Shown here in pieces: positions 46,617-56,071 of a DNA stretch of 64,000 nt. Under the pieces are notes generated by a model. That model was not told the origin of the DNA. It saw only the letters and a program-made list of their open reading frames with translations, and searched no databases. The position numbers and the translations under genes are program-made. Numbering within the stretch: position 1 is the stretch's first letter; each line of letters begins with the position of its first letter. Source of the stretch: Cyclobacteriaceae bacterium (GTDB lineage Bacteria > Bacteroidota > Bacteroidia > Cytophagales > Cyclobacteriaceae); contig JAEUUG010000006.1 of the NCBI GenBank assembly GCA_016787565.1, forward strand, positions 30,635-94,634, written 5' to 3'.

Positions 46617-48238
46617 TGCTTACGACAATGAAAAGAATATACAAATCCATATTTCTGACCACATCCCTTTCGCTGTTTGTGGTATTTAGCTGTAACAAAG
46701 ACATTGATTTTACAGAAGAGCTCAAGCCATTAACACCTGCTAACCTTGATGCGAATGCGGAAAACTGGGAGCCCATCGATGCGACAGTATTAACATTGGA
46801 TAAGATCATTGCCATTGTGGAAACTTCTACTCCCAAAGTTTTTAATCCACCGGCAGCTATTACATCCGATGCCTATAAAGCTGAGCTTACTGCGATTAAA
46901 GATGCGCAGCGTAACCTGACAAGCGAACAGATGAAGATAATTGAATATTGGAGTGGCGGAGGTGTTTTGCGCTGGAATCAAATACTGCGTGAGTTAGTTG
47001 CACGCTTTAATCTTCCACCTGCTCCGAAGGCCGATGGCACGTATCCGGCACCGGATGCCGAGAATCCATTTGCCGATCCGAACTTTCCGTTTGCAAATCC
47101 TCCCTACTCTGCGCGTGCCTATAGTTATGTAAGTGTTGCGCAATATGAAGCCTTAAAGGCCGCCTGGCATTATATGTATTTATATAACCGTCCATCACCT
47201 TCCAAAAATGATCCGGAAATAAAATCGTTAGTACCTGAAACTGATCTACCTTCTTATCCTTCACATGACGCGGTGTTATCGGGGGTATCTGTAGAAATGT
47301 TGAAGTTATTATTTCCGGCAGCAATAGAAGAAATTACACTGCGAGCGGCCGACCAACGCAATGCAGCCTTGTGGTCTGGAAAAGCTTCATCGAGCGACAT
47401 TTCAGCAGGACTGGCACTGGGAAAATCTGTAGCCAACCAATTTATTACCCGTGCGCGAGGCGATGGCATGGGTGCTGCATTGGGCACAAAACCGCAGTGG
47501 CAAGCACTCGCAGATACTGCTATCAAACATGGAGAGATTCCGTGGATCAGCCTGGAGACACCCATGCGTCCGCCTATGCTTCCATTCTTTGGTTTACGGA
47601 AAACGGGAGTATCCAATGGAGTGAAGGCATGGAGAATGACGACACAGGATATCATTGATCAGCGCCCAACACCACCACCTTCAACTTCATCAGCAGAAAT
47701 GAAAGCTGAGGTTGAGGAAGTGAAATATTATGCTAACTACCTGACTCGCGATCGGCTGTCTATTGTTCATAAATGGGCTGATGGCGTTGGTACGTATACT
47801 CCTCCTGGTCATTGGAATGATATTGCTGCAGAATACATTCGCGATGCCAACTACAGTGAAGTTCGTGCTGCACGTGCTTTCGCTTTATTGAATATGGCCT
47901 TGCATGATGCTGCTGTGGCATGTTGGGATACCAAATATTTTTATTTTAATCCTCGCCCCGCTCAATTGGATGCGAGTATCAAAACCGGAACCGGTATACC
48001 CAACTTTCCGGCCTTTACTTCCGGTCACTCTACGTTCTCGGGTTCTGCCGCAACTGTACTTTCTTATTTGTTTCCGCAGCACGAAGACTATTTTCAAGCT
48101 GAGGCAACTGAAGCTTCTTTGTCACGCTTGTATGGTGCCATTCACTATCGCACCGATGTAGAAGTAGGCCTGGTGCATGGACAGACTGTTGGAGGATTTA
48201 CTGTGAGCTTTGCGTTAACCGATGGTGCAGATGACTAG
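46616..48238 (+). CDS. vanadium-dependent haloperoxidase / PAP2-type lipoprotein
   Basis: The 540-residue protein has a lipobox (LFVVFSC, Cys about residue 26) placing it in the outer or inner membrane. The C-terminal half carries the three-part vanadate/phosphate site: K440-x6-R447-P, TSGH with H471, and S503-R504-x5-H510-x3-D514. These match the KxxxxxxRP...PSGH...SRxxxxxHxxxD signature of vanadium haloperoxidases and PAP2 phosphatases, with T in place of P before SGH. The length and the all-helical N-terminal region favour the haloperoxidase branch. Whether it oxidises halide or removes phosphate cannot be decided by eye. Confidence 0.87.
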   Translation: MLTTMKRIYKSIFLTTSLSLFVVFSCNKDIDFTEELKPLTPANLDANAENWEPIDATVLTLDKIIAIVETSTPKVFNPPAAITSDAYKAELTAIKDAQRNLTSEQMKIIEYWSGGGVLRWNQILRELVARFNLPPAPKADGTYPAPDAENPFADPNFPFANPPYSARAYSYVSVAQYEALKAAWHYMYLYNRPSPSKNDPEIKSLVPETDLPSYPSHDAVLSGVSVEMLKLLFPAAIEEITLRAADQRNAALWSGKASSSDISAGLALGKSVANQFITRARGDGMGAALGTKPQWQALADTAIKHGEIPWISLETPMRPPMLPFFGLRKTGVSNGVKAWRMTTQDIIDQRPTPPPSTSSAEMKAEVEEVKYYANYLTRDRLSIVHKWADGVGTYTPPGHWNDIAAEYIRDANYSEVRAARAFALLNMALHDAAVACWDTKYFYFNPRPAQLDASIKTGTGIPNFPAFTSGHSTFSGSAATVLSYLFPQHEDYFQAEATEASLSRLYGAIHYRTDVEVGLVHGQTVGGFTVSFALTDGADD

Positions 48239-48265
48239 CCATGGCGTTGATATGCACAAGAATAA

Positions 48266-48479
48266 CATTTTTTTGTTTGGGTGTCCGGGTAAGGTTTTCT
48301 CATCAGCCTTCCCGGACCCTTTGGGTTTTGCTTAAATGAATTTAAAACAATGCATTTTGTTTGGGTGATCTGGGGTGGCCTTTCTCATCGGCCACTCCAG
48401 ACCCTTGGGTATTTATTTTATAGTTACATTTTGTTTGGGTAATCCGGGTAAGGTCGAATCAGCCTTCCCGGTTTTTTTT
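48266..48479 (+). repeat. three tandem hairpin-forming repeats, last one a terminator
   Basis: Three copies (starting 48266, 48353 and 48427; spacing 87 and 74 nt) share the lead CATTTTGTTTGGGT (copy 1 has extra T) followed by a strong stem-loop. Stems are 48284-48294 with 48307-48316, 48369-48380 with 48390-48401, and 48444-48453 with 48463-48471. Copy 2 keeps pairing with a different stem sequence (TCTGGGGTGGCC with GGCCACTCCAGA), while the loop TTTCTCATC is shared with copy 1. The third copy ends in eight T residues. It lies just after the haloperoxidase-like gene and before a convergent gene. Confidence 0.8.
48444..48479 (+). terminator. rho-independent terminator (third hairpin repeat)
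   Basis: CCGGGTAAGG pairs with CCTTCCCGG (one bulge), followed by T8. It ends the barrel/haloperoxidase transcript. Confidence 0.8.
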
Positions 48480-48500
48480 ACAAAAAAATTACTATTGGAA

Positions 48501-48929
48501 TTAATTCTTCTTTCGGATCAGGTACGCTACACCTGCTCGAATGGAAAATTCACCTGCAAAATAGAAATCCCCGATGGCCTCGAAGCGTAGGTTGTCATTG
48601 AGTGGTTTGCTCCAACCCGCGCCAAGGGAAAGATCATTTTCTCCAATCAATCCGCGGGCACGAACAAAGAAATCTTCAATCGGATACCACCGACTACCCA
48701 ATACGAAACTGATTTTATCATCGGTCCAGAATTCAAAACCTGCGGTCGCTGTAAAGGGGCGGGCTAAAAAATAGTTAAACTCTGTGCCCAGCTGTGCTTT
48801 TCCAAAAAAACTGTGATTATCGGTTTTAATTAAATCAAGGCCGCCACCAATCATATAATCATGGGCAATCTGACTGTGAGCAGCGGAAATTAAAAAGCAC
48901 AAGCAGGCTGTTAAAAGTACGTTTTTCAT
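48501..48929 (-). CDS. small exported beta-barrel-like protein
   Basis: The 142-residue protein has a clear signal peptide (cleavage near SAAHSQ). The remainder alternates polar and hydrophobic residues in about eight strands, ending YLIRKKN. It resembles small Bacteroidota outer-membrane proteins of the OmpX/OmpW size class, but no named family is recognised. It is convergent with the haloperoxidase-like gene and lies just downstream of uvrB. Confidence 0.7.
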   Translation of the reverse strand: MKNVLLTACLCFLISAAHSQIAHDYMIGGGLDLIKTDNHSFFGKAQLGTEFNYFLARPFTATAGFEFWTDDKISFVLGSRWYPIEDFFVRARGLIGENDLSLGAGWSKPLNDNLRFEAIGDFYFAGEFSIRAGVAYLIRKKN

Positions 48930-48973
48930 GGTTTGAAAATAAATGCGAATGTAAACGATCTATTCCACACACC

Positions 48974-50995
48974 TTATCGTGATTCGATCAATTTTTGAAG
49001 CGCCTGGTATTCATCACGAAGCTTGGCAGCTTCCATAAATTCCAATTCTTTTGCAGCCTTTTCCATTGCTTTGCGTGTTCGATCGGCCATCTTGATAAGT
49101 TCATCTTTGCTGAGGTAGGCTACTACAGGATCGGCCGCCAGTGTAGTCTCTTCATCTTCCACATAGTATTTTTTGTTCAGCTTTTTCGAATCTGCCACTT
49201 TTGTCTGACCCATAATCGATTCTTTCGAGCGAATAATGGTGCGTGGTATGATGCCATGTTCGGCATTATAATCGAGTTGAATTTTTCTTCTCCGATTGGT
49301 TTCATCAATAGCCTGTTGCATCGAGTCGGTTATTTTATCGGCATACATGATCACCCGCCCGTTCACATTTCGCGCAGCCCGGCCGATGGTCTGAACCAGT
49401 GACCGCTGATTGCGCAAGAAACCTTCTTTGTCTGCATCCAGAATGGCGACAAGTGAAACTTCCGGTAAGTCAAGACCTTCGCGCAAGAGGTTTACACCCA
49501 CCAATACATCGTAAACACCCAACCGTAATTCACGCAAAAGTTCAACGCGGTCTAACGTGGCAACCTCCGAATGTATGTAGCGGCACTTAATACCAGCGCG
49601 ATCCATAAATTTTGTGAGCTCCTCTGCCATGCGCTTGGTTAAGGTTGTCACCAATACACGTTCTTTTTTCTTTACACGCTCATCAATTTCTTCAAAGAGA
49701 TCATCAATCTGGTTACGGCTGGGGCGCACATCAATTTCCGGATCAATAAGTCCCGTTGGCCGGATGAGTTGTTCAATGATAATGCCTTCAGATTTTCGAA
49801 GTTCATATTCAGCGGGTGTGGCACTGACATAGATGGCCTGGTTTACGAGTGTTTCAAATTCGTTAAATGTTAGCGGGCGATTGTCTAGCGCAGAAGGAAG
49901 GCGAAAGCCATAATCGACTAGATTAACTTTTCGTGAACGGTCTCCACCCCACATGGCACGCACTTGCGGAACAGTAACATGACTTTCATCAATAACCAGG
50001 AGAAAGTCGTCTGGAAAGTAATCAATCAAACAGAAGGGTCTGCCACCGGGCTGCCTTCCATCGAAATAGCGTGAATAATTTTCAATGCCTGAGCAATAAC
50101 CCAATTCGCGCATCATTTCGAGATCGAATTCAGTTCGTTCTTTTAAACGCTTCGCCTCAAGATGCCGGAGTTCTGATTCGAACATTTTTACCTGCGCTAC
50201 CATGTCCGATTGAATTTCCTGCATGGCCTGGTGCAGCAGGTCTTTGCCCGTTACAAAAAGGTTAGCCGGAAAGATGGTAACAATTTTTTCATCGGATATT
50301 TTTTTTCCGCTTTGCGGATCAATGCGCTGAATGGATTCTATTTCATCTCCCCAAAAATAAACCCGTATGGCATAATCGGCATACGCCAGAAACACATCAA
50401 CCGTATCACCCTTCACGCGAAAAGTGCCACGTTTAAATTCAGCTTCTGTTCGGTTGTAGAGTATATCCACCAACGCAAAGAGTAACCTGTTGCGGACAAT
50501 CGTTTCACCTACTTTTAATTTGATAACATTCTTCCCGAACTCTTCCGGGTTACCAATACCATAAATACACGATACCGATGCCACTACAATAACGTCTCTT
50601 CGTCCGGTCAATAGGGAAGAGGTTGCGCTGAGGCGAAGCTTTTCAATTTCTTCATTGATGGAAAGATCTTTCTCGATGTATAAATTCGAAGACGGAATAA
50701 AAGCCTCTGGCTGATAATAATCGTAGTAGGATATAAAATATTCCACCGCGTTCTCTGGAAAAAATTGTTTGAACTCTCCGTAAAGTTGGGCAGCCAGTGT
50801 TTTATTATGACTTAATATTAATGTTGGTTTGTTAATCTGGTTGATCACATTGGCGATGGTAAATGTTTTTCCTGAACCGGTTACGCCCAATAATGTTTGA
50901 TGCGCCTCGCCCTGATCAATACCCTTTACCAGTTGCTCGATGGCTTTGGGCTGATCGCCTGTAGGTTCGTATTCGCTCGTGAGTTTAAAATCCAT
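48974..50995 (-). CDS. uvrB: excinuclease ABC subunit B
   Basis: The 673-residue helicase-like protein has Walker A GVTGSGKT near residue 39. The damage-probing beta-hairpin is [21 protein letters not shown], DEshape Walker B is VIDESHVT, and helicase motif VI is [13 protein letters not shown] domain lies at the end ([15 protein letters not shown]). It verifies lesions and loads UvrC in nucleotide excision repair. Start: the ATG at 50995, directly before the family N-terminus. It is transcribed alone, separated from aroE by a terminator. Confidence 0.98.
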   Translation of the reverse strand: MDFKLTSEYEPTGDQPKAIEQLVKGIDQGEAHQTLLGVTGSGKTFTIANVINQINKPTLILSHNKTLAAQLYGEFKQFFPENAVEYFISYYDYYQPEAFIPSSNLYIEKDLSINEEIEKLRLSATSSLLTGRRDVIVVASVSCIYGIGNPEEFGKNVIKLKVGETIVRNRLLFALVDILYNRTEAEFKRGTFRVKGDTVDVFLAYADYAIRVYFWGDEIESIQRIDPQSGKKISDEKIVTIFPANLFVTGKDLLHQAMQEIQSDMVAQVKMFESELRHLEAKRLKERTEFDLEMMRELGYCSGIENYSRYFDGRQPGGRPFCLIDYFPDDFLLVIDESHVTVPQVRAMWGGDRSRKVNLVDYGFRLPSALDNRPLTFNEFETLVNQAIYVSATPAEYELRKSEGIIIEQLIRPTGLIDPEIDVRPSRNQIDDLFEEIDERVKKKERVLVTTLTKRMAEELTKFMDRAGIKCRYIHSEVATLDRVELLRELRLGVYDVLVGVNLLREGLDLPEVSLVAILDADKEGFLRNQRSLVQTIGRAARNVNGRVIMYADKITDSMQQAIDETNRRRKIQLDYNAEHGIIPRTIIRSKESIMGQTKVADSKKLNKKYYVEDEETTLAADPVVAYLSKDELIKMADRTRKAMEKAAKELEFMEAAKLRDEYQALQKLIESR

Positions 50996-51058
50996 TTTGG
51001 AAGTTAGTCGTAATCACCTAAACGTTAATCGTTCGTCCGGCAAAATAGTTTCAGCCAT

Positions 51059-51086
51059 AAAAAAAGTCGCCCGGGAAAAGGCGACT
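51059..51086 (-). terminator. rho-independent terminator after aroE
   Basis: Read on the minus strand, AGTCGCC (51086-51080) pairs with GGCGACT (51071-51065), followed by a run of T. It separates the aroE operon from uvrB. Confidence 0.8.
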
Positions 51087-51123
51087 CGATGCTTTATGAA
51101 CCAGATAGAATATAAAAGACCTG

Positions 51124-51867
51124 TTAATTGTTCCAGATCAACCACGATTTTTCAGCCTGAACATGGAGCATTTCAAGACCATTCTTAAATGTGGCACCCT
51201 GCATTTCGGCTTTTTGCAAAAACTTTGTGCGGGCCGGATTATAGATCAAATCGTATACAAAATGATTTTCGCCAATATTTTCCAAATCGATGGGCGGCAT
51301 AGCCTCTGTGTTTGGGCTCATGCCCAGTGGTGTGGTGTTGATAATCAGGTTGGATTTGCTAATAATTTCTGGTTTCTTTTCAAGGTCTTCGTACGTATAA
51401 AGGCCTTTCTTTTTTTCTCTGGAAACCAGTTTGAAATCAATTTTCATTTTGTTCAACGCTTCCTGCACAGCTTTGGATGAACCTCCGGTTCCCAGAATAA
51501 GGGCCTGATAGGTTAGGTCTTTGGGCAACCACTTTTCAATTGTTTCATAAAAAGCATCGGAGTCAGTATTGTAACCGATTCGCTTGCCATCTTTGAACCG
51601 GATAACATTGACAGCGCCAATTCGTTTGGCCTCCGGATCAATTTCATCCAGGTGTTTAATCACCATTTCTTTATACGGAATGGTAACATTTAGTCCAGTG
51701 AGCCCTTTAGTGTCGGTGATTAAGGTTTCAATGTCATTGATGCTGTTCATCGGGAACAACTCATAGCGGTAATCGCGCAAACCTTCGCGAAAAAATTTTT
51801 CATCGAAATAGGCTTTTGAGAACGAATGGCTAACGGTTGCACCGATTAGTCCGAATACTTTTTCCAT
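51124..51867 (-). CDS. aroE: shikimate dehydrogenase
   Basis: The 247-residue enzyme has the substrate motif SHSFSKAYFDE and NVTIPYKE with the catalytic lysine. GAVNVIRF, NTD.D and the NADP loop LGTGGSSKAV are also present, with NTTPLGM near the end. It reduces 3-dehydroshikimate to shikimate on the way to aromatic amino acids. It is the last gene of the TPR-comA-popT-aroE operon, starting 2 bp after the DUF368 gene. Confidence 0.95.
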   Translation of the reverse strand: MEKVFGLIGATVSHSFSKAYFDEKFFREGLRDYRYELFPMNSINDIETLITDTKGLTGLNVTIPYKEMVIKHLDEIDPEAKRIGAVNVIRFKDGKRIGYNTDSDAFYETIEKWLPKDLTYQALILGTGGSSKAVQEALNKMKIDFKLVSREKKKGLYTYEDLEKKPEIISKSNLIINTTPLGMSPNTEAMPPIDLENIGENHFVYDLIYNPARTKFLQKAEMQGATFKNGLEMLHVQAEKSWLIWNN

Positions 51868-51869
51868 GT

Positions 51870-52808
51870 TCAGATTTTTGTTTTAAGTCTAGCTGCAATT
51901 TTTTCTAATAAAACCACTATAAACACACCCAGCGCCATCATGAGTATAGCCTGGAAAACCTGAGGATCTTTGCCAGTTATTGCCATGTAATTCCACGGTA
52001 AAATGCTTTTGTCGAATGCCGGTACCTGCACCCCTTTGCTATTCGTTACATATTCAACCACCTCACGCCAGGGCCATACTTTATTGAGTGAGCCCAGCAT
52101 AAAGCCAGCAAGTAACGCTACCGTGGCACTATGGTAATGATTTAGTATCCAGCTTAAAAAACGGGAAAACCCAATAAGGCCTACTACACATCCTGCCATG
52201 AATACAAGAACCACAGGAAGGTTGAATCCGATTAGGGCGCTGATCATGAATTGATACTTTCCAATGAGGAGGAGAATAAATGCGCCTGAAATACCTGGAA
52301 GAATCATAGCGCAAATAGCCAGTGCCCCCGCCAGGAAAACAAACCATAGTGCATCCGGAGATTGAGCCGGTGACAAAACGGTAATGGCATACGCTACACC
52401 CGCACCCACAAAAAAGGTTATGATGGCACCTATCGTCCAGCGTTTTATTTCGCGCAGCACAAGGGGTGCTGCAATCAGGATTAAGCCGAAGAAAAAGGAC
52501 CAGATCAGGATCGGGTGGTGTTCTAAAAGATAGGTCATTAACTTGGCCAGTGACAGCAAACTGGTTATGATTCCGGCAAAAAGTGTGGCTAAAAATTTTC
52601 CGTTAATTTTTTGCCAAAAACCTTTCAAGTCAAATTTTAGAATAAGCTTTAAAGCATCCAGATCAACGGACTTAATAGAATTCAACAGCTCATCGTAAAT
52701 TCCGGTAATGAAAGCTACCGTTCCTCCGGATACACCCGGAATTACATCGGCTGCCCCCATACTCAGTCCTTTCACGTACAGGAGAATATAATCTTTCAGC
52801 GTTTTCAA
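51870..52808 (-). CDS. DUF368 membrane protein (PopT-type polyprenyl-phosphate translocase)
   Basis: The 312-residue polytopic protein has MGAADVIPGVSGGTVAFITGIYDELLN, the DUF368 signature, and a repeated PGISGAFILLLIGKY stretch in the second half, giving a pseudo-symmetric pair. Recent work identifies DUF368 (PopT) and DedA proteins as flippases that recycle undecaprenyl phosphate across the inner membrane for cell wall and polysaccharide synthesis. The start is a TTG at 52808, since no ATG precedes the conserved N-terminus. It follows comA by 9 nt. Confidence 0.9.
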   Translation of the reverse strand: MKTLKDYILLYVKGLSMGAADVIPGVSGGTVAFITGIYDELLNSIKSVDLDALKLILKFDLKGFWQKINGKFLATLFAGIITSLLSLAKLMTYLLEHHPILIWSFFFGLILIAAPLVLREIKRWTIGAIITFFVGAGVAYAITVLSPAQSPDALWFVFLAGALAICAMILPGISGAFILLLIGKYQFMISALIGFNLPVVLVFMAGCVVGLIGFSRFLSWILNHYHSATVALLAGFMLGSLNKVWPWREVVEYVTNSKGVQVPAFDKSILPWNYMAITGKDPQVFQAILMMALGVFIVVLLEKIAARLKTKI

Positions 52809-52817
52809 ATCAATAGG

Positions 52818-53621
52818 TTAGTCTATTTCAAAAGGAGGCGCAGTATTGGTATTTTTTCTTTCAATACCAAGGAAATGGAGAAAGGTATCACCGCGCAAGC
52901 CGAGGCGTATAGTTTCCAATGGAATTACTTCCTCTGGCGCAATGTTTCCCAGGTTTACATTAGCGCCCAGTAATTTTATAAACCATACCTGCTGCGCTTT
53001 TTGTGGCGCTTCCCAGATGATTTTTTCAAACGGAATTTTGGTAAGAATTTCCTGAACCAATCCGGAACGTACCTCACCGGTGGAGCGAAACAATCCGACA
53101 TTGCCACCCTCGCGGGCCTCACCAATCACCTTCCATGCACCGGCATCCAGCTCTTTCTGCATGAGGTCAATCCACATATACGGAGGAATGATTTTGTCGG
53201 CATCTTTGGATCCTACTTCCGAAAGCACTGTAACTTGTTCTGAAAGTTGGGTTATGTAATCACATTTTTTGTCGTGATCGAGATCAATCGAACCATCGGA
53301 TACTTCGGCAAATGACATGTCGTATTTATCCAATATCCGTCTATACTCATCAAACTGATCGCGGATAATAAAAGCTTCAAAGAGCGTTCCACCAAAATAA
53401 ACGGGTATTCCCGCATCTTTAAATACCTGAAGTTTTTCTTTGAGGTTCGGGGTAACAAATGAGGTGGCCCATCCCAGTTTTACGATATCCACATGATTGG
53501 CACAAAGTTCTACAAAATCTTCGGCCTGCCGTATACTCAGGCCTTTATCCATGGCCATAGTGAAACCGTATTGCCTGGGCTTTTGTGTACGCTCAGGCAG
53601 GTTTTTAATTTCGTAATTCAT
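52818..53621 (-). CDS. comA: phosphosulfolactate synthase-family protein
   Basis: The 267-residue TIM-barrel protein has GFTMAMDKGLSIRQAEDF, VDIVKLGWATSFV, GGTLFEAF, FAEVSDGSI and KVIGEAREGGNVGLF. These match the ComA family, which joins sulfite and phosphoenolpyruvate to phosphosulfolactate. In methanogens this starts coenzyme M synthesis. In Bacteroidota the product may feed sulfonate metabolism, for instance sulfonolipids, but no comB or comC is in the window. Its ATG overlaps the TPR gene's stop by one base. Confidence 0.88.
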   Translation of the reverse strand: MNYEIKNLPERTQKPRQYGFTMAMDKGLSIRQAEDFVELCANHVDIVKLGWATSFVTPNLKEKLQVFKDAGIPVYFGGTLFEAFIIRDQFDEYRRILDKYDMSFAEVSDGSIDLDHDKKCDYITQLSEQVTVLSEVGSKDADKIIPPYMWIDLMQKELDAGAWKVIGEAREGGNVGLFRSTGEVRSGLVQEILTKIPFEKIIWEAPQKAQQVWFIKLLGANVNLGNIAPEEVIPLETIRLGLRGDTFLHFLGIERKNTNTAPPFEID

Positions 53622-55027
53622 TAGCTGTTTTCTTTTCTAAACTGTTCGATGATTTTGTACAAGGCCTTTTGGGTTTCGAGTTTTGGAAAGAAGTCGAATA
53701 GGGTTGCATGGGCATCGAAGTCCAAAATTAATGCATTTTCTAAATAATTAAAGGCTTCTTTAAAACGTCCTGATTCAATCAGGTAGGCTGTCATCCGGTA
53801 GAAAAACTCGGCATCATCCGGAGTTTCTTCAAAACCCTGCAACAGTACTTCAATGGCTTTGTCGTAGTTGCCTTGTTCAAAGTAAATAAACGACCAGTTA
53901 AGCCAGATTTCTTTATCGGAAGGATCAAGTTTGCTTGCCTCTTCATAGGCATCAATGCTGGAAACCGTATTTCCGATTTTGAATTCGGCATGCGCTACTG
54001 ACTTCCAGTACTCTGAATTTTCAACATGGAGTTTCAGGGCTTTGTTATAAAAGTGCAAAGCTTGGTGCCACTTCTCCATTTTTTCAAGGCAGGCTCCTGC
54101 TCCGTACCAGGCTTCGTCATAGAGTGTATCCAGCTTGGCTGCTTTTTGAAAATATTTGAGTCCGAGTTCGTATTGTTCCAGACTCTCGTAAGCTGCACCG
54201 ACACAACAATATACTTCCGGGCTTGGACCTTCAATTTCAATGGTCTTTTTAAATGAATCCAATGCCTTGGTGTATTGCTGAAGATTCATGTACGTATTGC
54301 CCATGTTAAAATAGGCAGAGGCAAACGTATCATCAATCGTGATGGCGTAGTCGTAGGCGTGAAGTGCTTCATCGAAACGCTCAAGCTTATTGTACACAAT
54401 ACCCATGTTATACCAGGCTGCAGCCGAGTAAGGATCTTCGTCAATAAACTTCTGATAATAATCAATGCTACTTTTTAGCTGGCCGGAAATATCCAAGCAA
54501 TAGGCAAGTTCATATAGGGCGCCATCGTGATTGATATTTTCTTCGATAGCTTTTTTATAAGCTTCAATGGCACCTGCATAATCCTCCATGCCTTGTCGGG
54601 CCAAACCAATATTATAAAAAATCTCATCCCTTTCTTCCGCATACAACAATGCCTGTTCATAGTTCTCTATTGCTGCTGCATGGTTTCCCTGAAGGGATAG
54701 AATTGATCCTTTGGTTAAAAATATTTCCGGATCGTTTGGTTGCAACGTGTGTGCTGTGTCCAAAAGATTTAATGCTTCTGCGTACTCCTCAAGGTTGGAA
54801 AGTATTTGAGCTTTGGCTGTGATAAGTTCAATGGAAAACGGATACTGACTGATGGCCTGATTAACGGCTTGAAGAGCTTTGTTATGTTTACCGCGAATGA
54901 TATAATGATCGATGATTTGTTCGTAGGTATCGATGTCAAAAAATTCCGCTTTCTTTTTCCGGAGATGGTCTTCGAATCGTTTAATCAGCTCATTTTCTTC
55001 TTCGCGCTTTCGGTATTCTTTCGCCAT
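53621..55027 (-). CDS. tetratricopeptide-repeat protein
   Basis: The 468-residue protein is composed almost wholly of about twelve TPR units of 34 residues (A.YNMG..Y..L.....AL..Y..A). A charged N-terminal helix (KRFEDHLRKKKAEFF) precedes them. There is no signal peptide, so it is probably cytoplasmic and a scaffold for protein contacts. The partner is unknown. It leads the operon with comA, popT and aroE. Confidence 0.9.
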   Translation of the reverse strand: MAKEYRKREEENELIKRFEDHLRKKKAEFFDIDTYEQIIDHYIIRGKHNKALQAVNQAISQYPFSIELITAKAQILSNLEEYAEALNLLDTAHTLQPNDPEIFLTKGSILSLQGNHAAAIENYEQALLYAEERDEIFYNIGLARQGMEDYAGAIEAYKKAIEENINHDGALYELAYCLDISGQLKSSIDYYQKFIDEDPYSAAAWYNMGIVYNKLERFDEALHAYDYAITIDDTFASAYFNMGNTYMNLQQYTKALDSFKKTIEIEGPSPEVYCCVGAAYESLEQYELGLKYFQKAAKLDTLYDEAWYGAGACLEKMEKWHQALHFYNKALKLHVENSEYWKSVAHAEFKIGNTVSSIDAYEEASKLDPSDKEIWLNWSFIYFEQGNYDKAIEVLLQGFEETPDDAEFFYRMTAYLIESGRFKEAFNYLENALILDFDAHATLFDFFPKLETQKALYKIIEQFRKENS

Positions 55028-55084
55028 TGGACAGAAGGTTTTCCCAAATTAGGTAAATCTGGCGTAAAGCTAAGGCCTTTGAGT

Positions 55085-56071
55085 CTATTTTTTAGTACTA
55101 AATTTTGTCATGTAATAATCGCAGCACCATTGAAGTGTTTCGTCAATCGATTGAAACCGGAATTCTAGTGTTTTAATGATTTTTTCATTATTGTAAGAAA
55201 AAAAAGTGTTGGCTATTCGGGCTGTTTCGCGTGTAAGTAAAGGTTCGGAAGTTAACAGCCATGAACGGAACTGTTCAATCCTGGCGGCTGCCATTAAAAT
55301 ATTTTTTGAGACCTTTATTGATGGTGGTTTCTTGTTCCACCGCAAGGCCATTTTTTCAAAAAGTTCTTTGTTTGTCAGGGTTCCACCGCTAACAATAAAC
55401 CGTTCACCATCAACGGATGAGTGAAGCAGTTCAATCGCGGCTTTCGCTACATCGCGCACATCAACATAATTGATGAGGCTGTTGATGTAGAATAAGTGTT
55501 CATGCCAGGCATACCGAAAGAGCGTAGCGCTGCTTTTATTCCAATCGGCAGGAGCAAGAATGACAGATGGATTGAGCACAGCAATTTGTAGCCCTTCTTC
55601 ATGCGCACGAAAAACTTCCAGTTCTGCCTGGTACTTTGATTCAGCATACGCGCTATTCAGAGGGCTGTCGATCCAGCGTGCATTTTCATCTATGTGACGT
55701 TGATCTTTCTGTCTGCCAAGTGCAGCAACAGAACTGATATGAACCAATCGTTTGATGTTGGTGGCCAGGCAGGCGTCAACAACATTTTTGGTTCCCTCAA
55801 CATTAATTTGAAAAATTCTTTTTTTATGTCGCGGGTTGAAGGATACTATGGCTGCGGAATGGATAACGTGTGTTGCCTCTTCAAATGTTTCGTGCAGTGC
55901 AACAGGATCCAGGACGTCAACATCTTTCCATGTGATGTGATGCGCAACATCGTCAAGCAGGGAGGTATCGCTGTCTTTGCGCTTGAGTGCAATGAATGGG
56001 TTGCCTTGCGTAATGAGTTGCCGAACAATAAAGCTCCCCAATAAACCATTTGCACCCGTTACAATTACCAT
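55085..56071 (-). CDS. NAD-dependent epimerase/dehydratase (extended SDR)
   Basis: The 328-residue protein begins MVIVTGANGLLGSFIVRQL, a Rossmann GxxGxxG motif. It has HSAAIVSF, the catalytic YAESKYQAE (YxxxK) and VNYVDVRDVAKA. It resembles dihydroflavonol-4-reductase-like and sugar-nucleotide epimerases. The position at the end of the polysaccharide operon suggests a sugar-nucleotide substrate, but that is inference. ATG at 56071 overlaps the stop of the CpsB-type gene (TAATG). The longer open frame to 56170 lies inside that gene and is ignored. Confidence 0.85.
   Translation of the reverse strand: MVIVTGANGLLGSFIVRQLITQGNPFIALKRKDSDTSLLDDVAHHITWKDVDVLDPVALHETFEEATHVIHSAAIVSFNPRHKKRIFQINVEGTKNVVDACLATNIKRLVHISSVAALGRQKDQRHIDENARWIDSPLNSAYAESKYQAELEVFRAHEEGLQIAVLNPSVILAPADWNKSSATLFRYAWHEHLFYINSLINYVDVRDVAKAAIELLHSSVDGERFIVSGGTLTNKELFEKMALRWNKKPPSIKVSKNILMAAARIEQFRSWLLTSEPLLTRETARIANTFFSYNNEKIIKTLEFRFQSIDETLQWCCDYYMTKFSTKK

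Noticed and set aside
48266..48479. Possible short CRISPR array
   Set aside because: Only three units of unequal spacing, each a hairpin with its own sequence variation and no spacers or cas genes.
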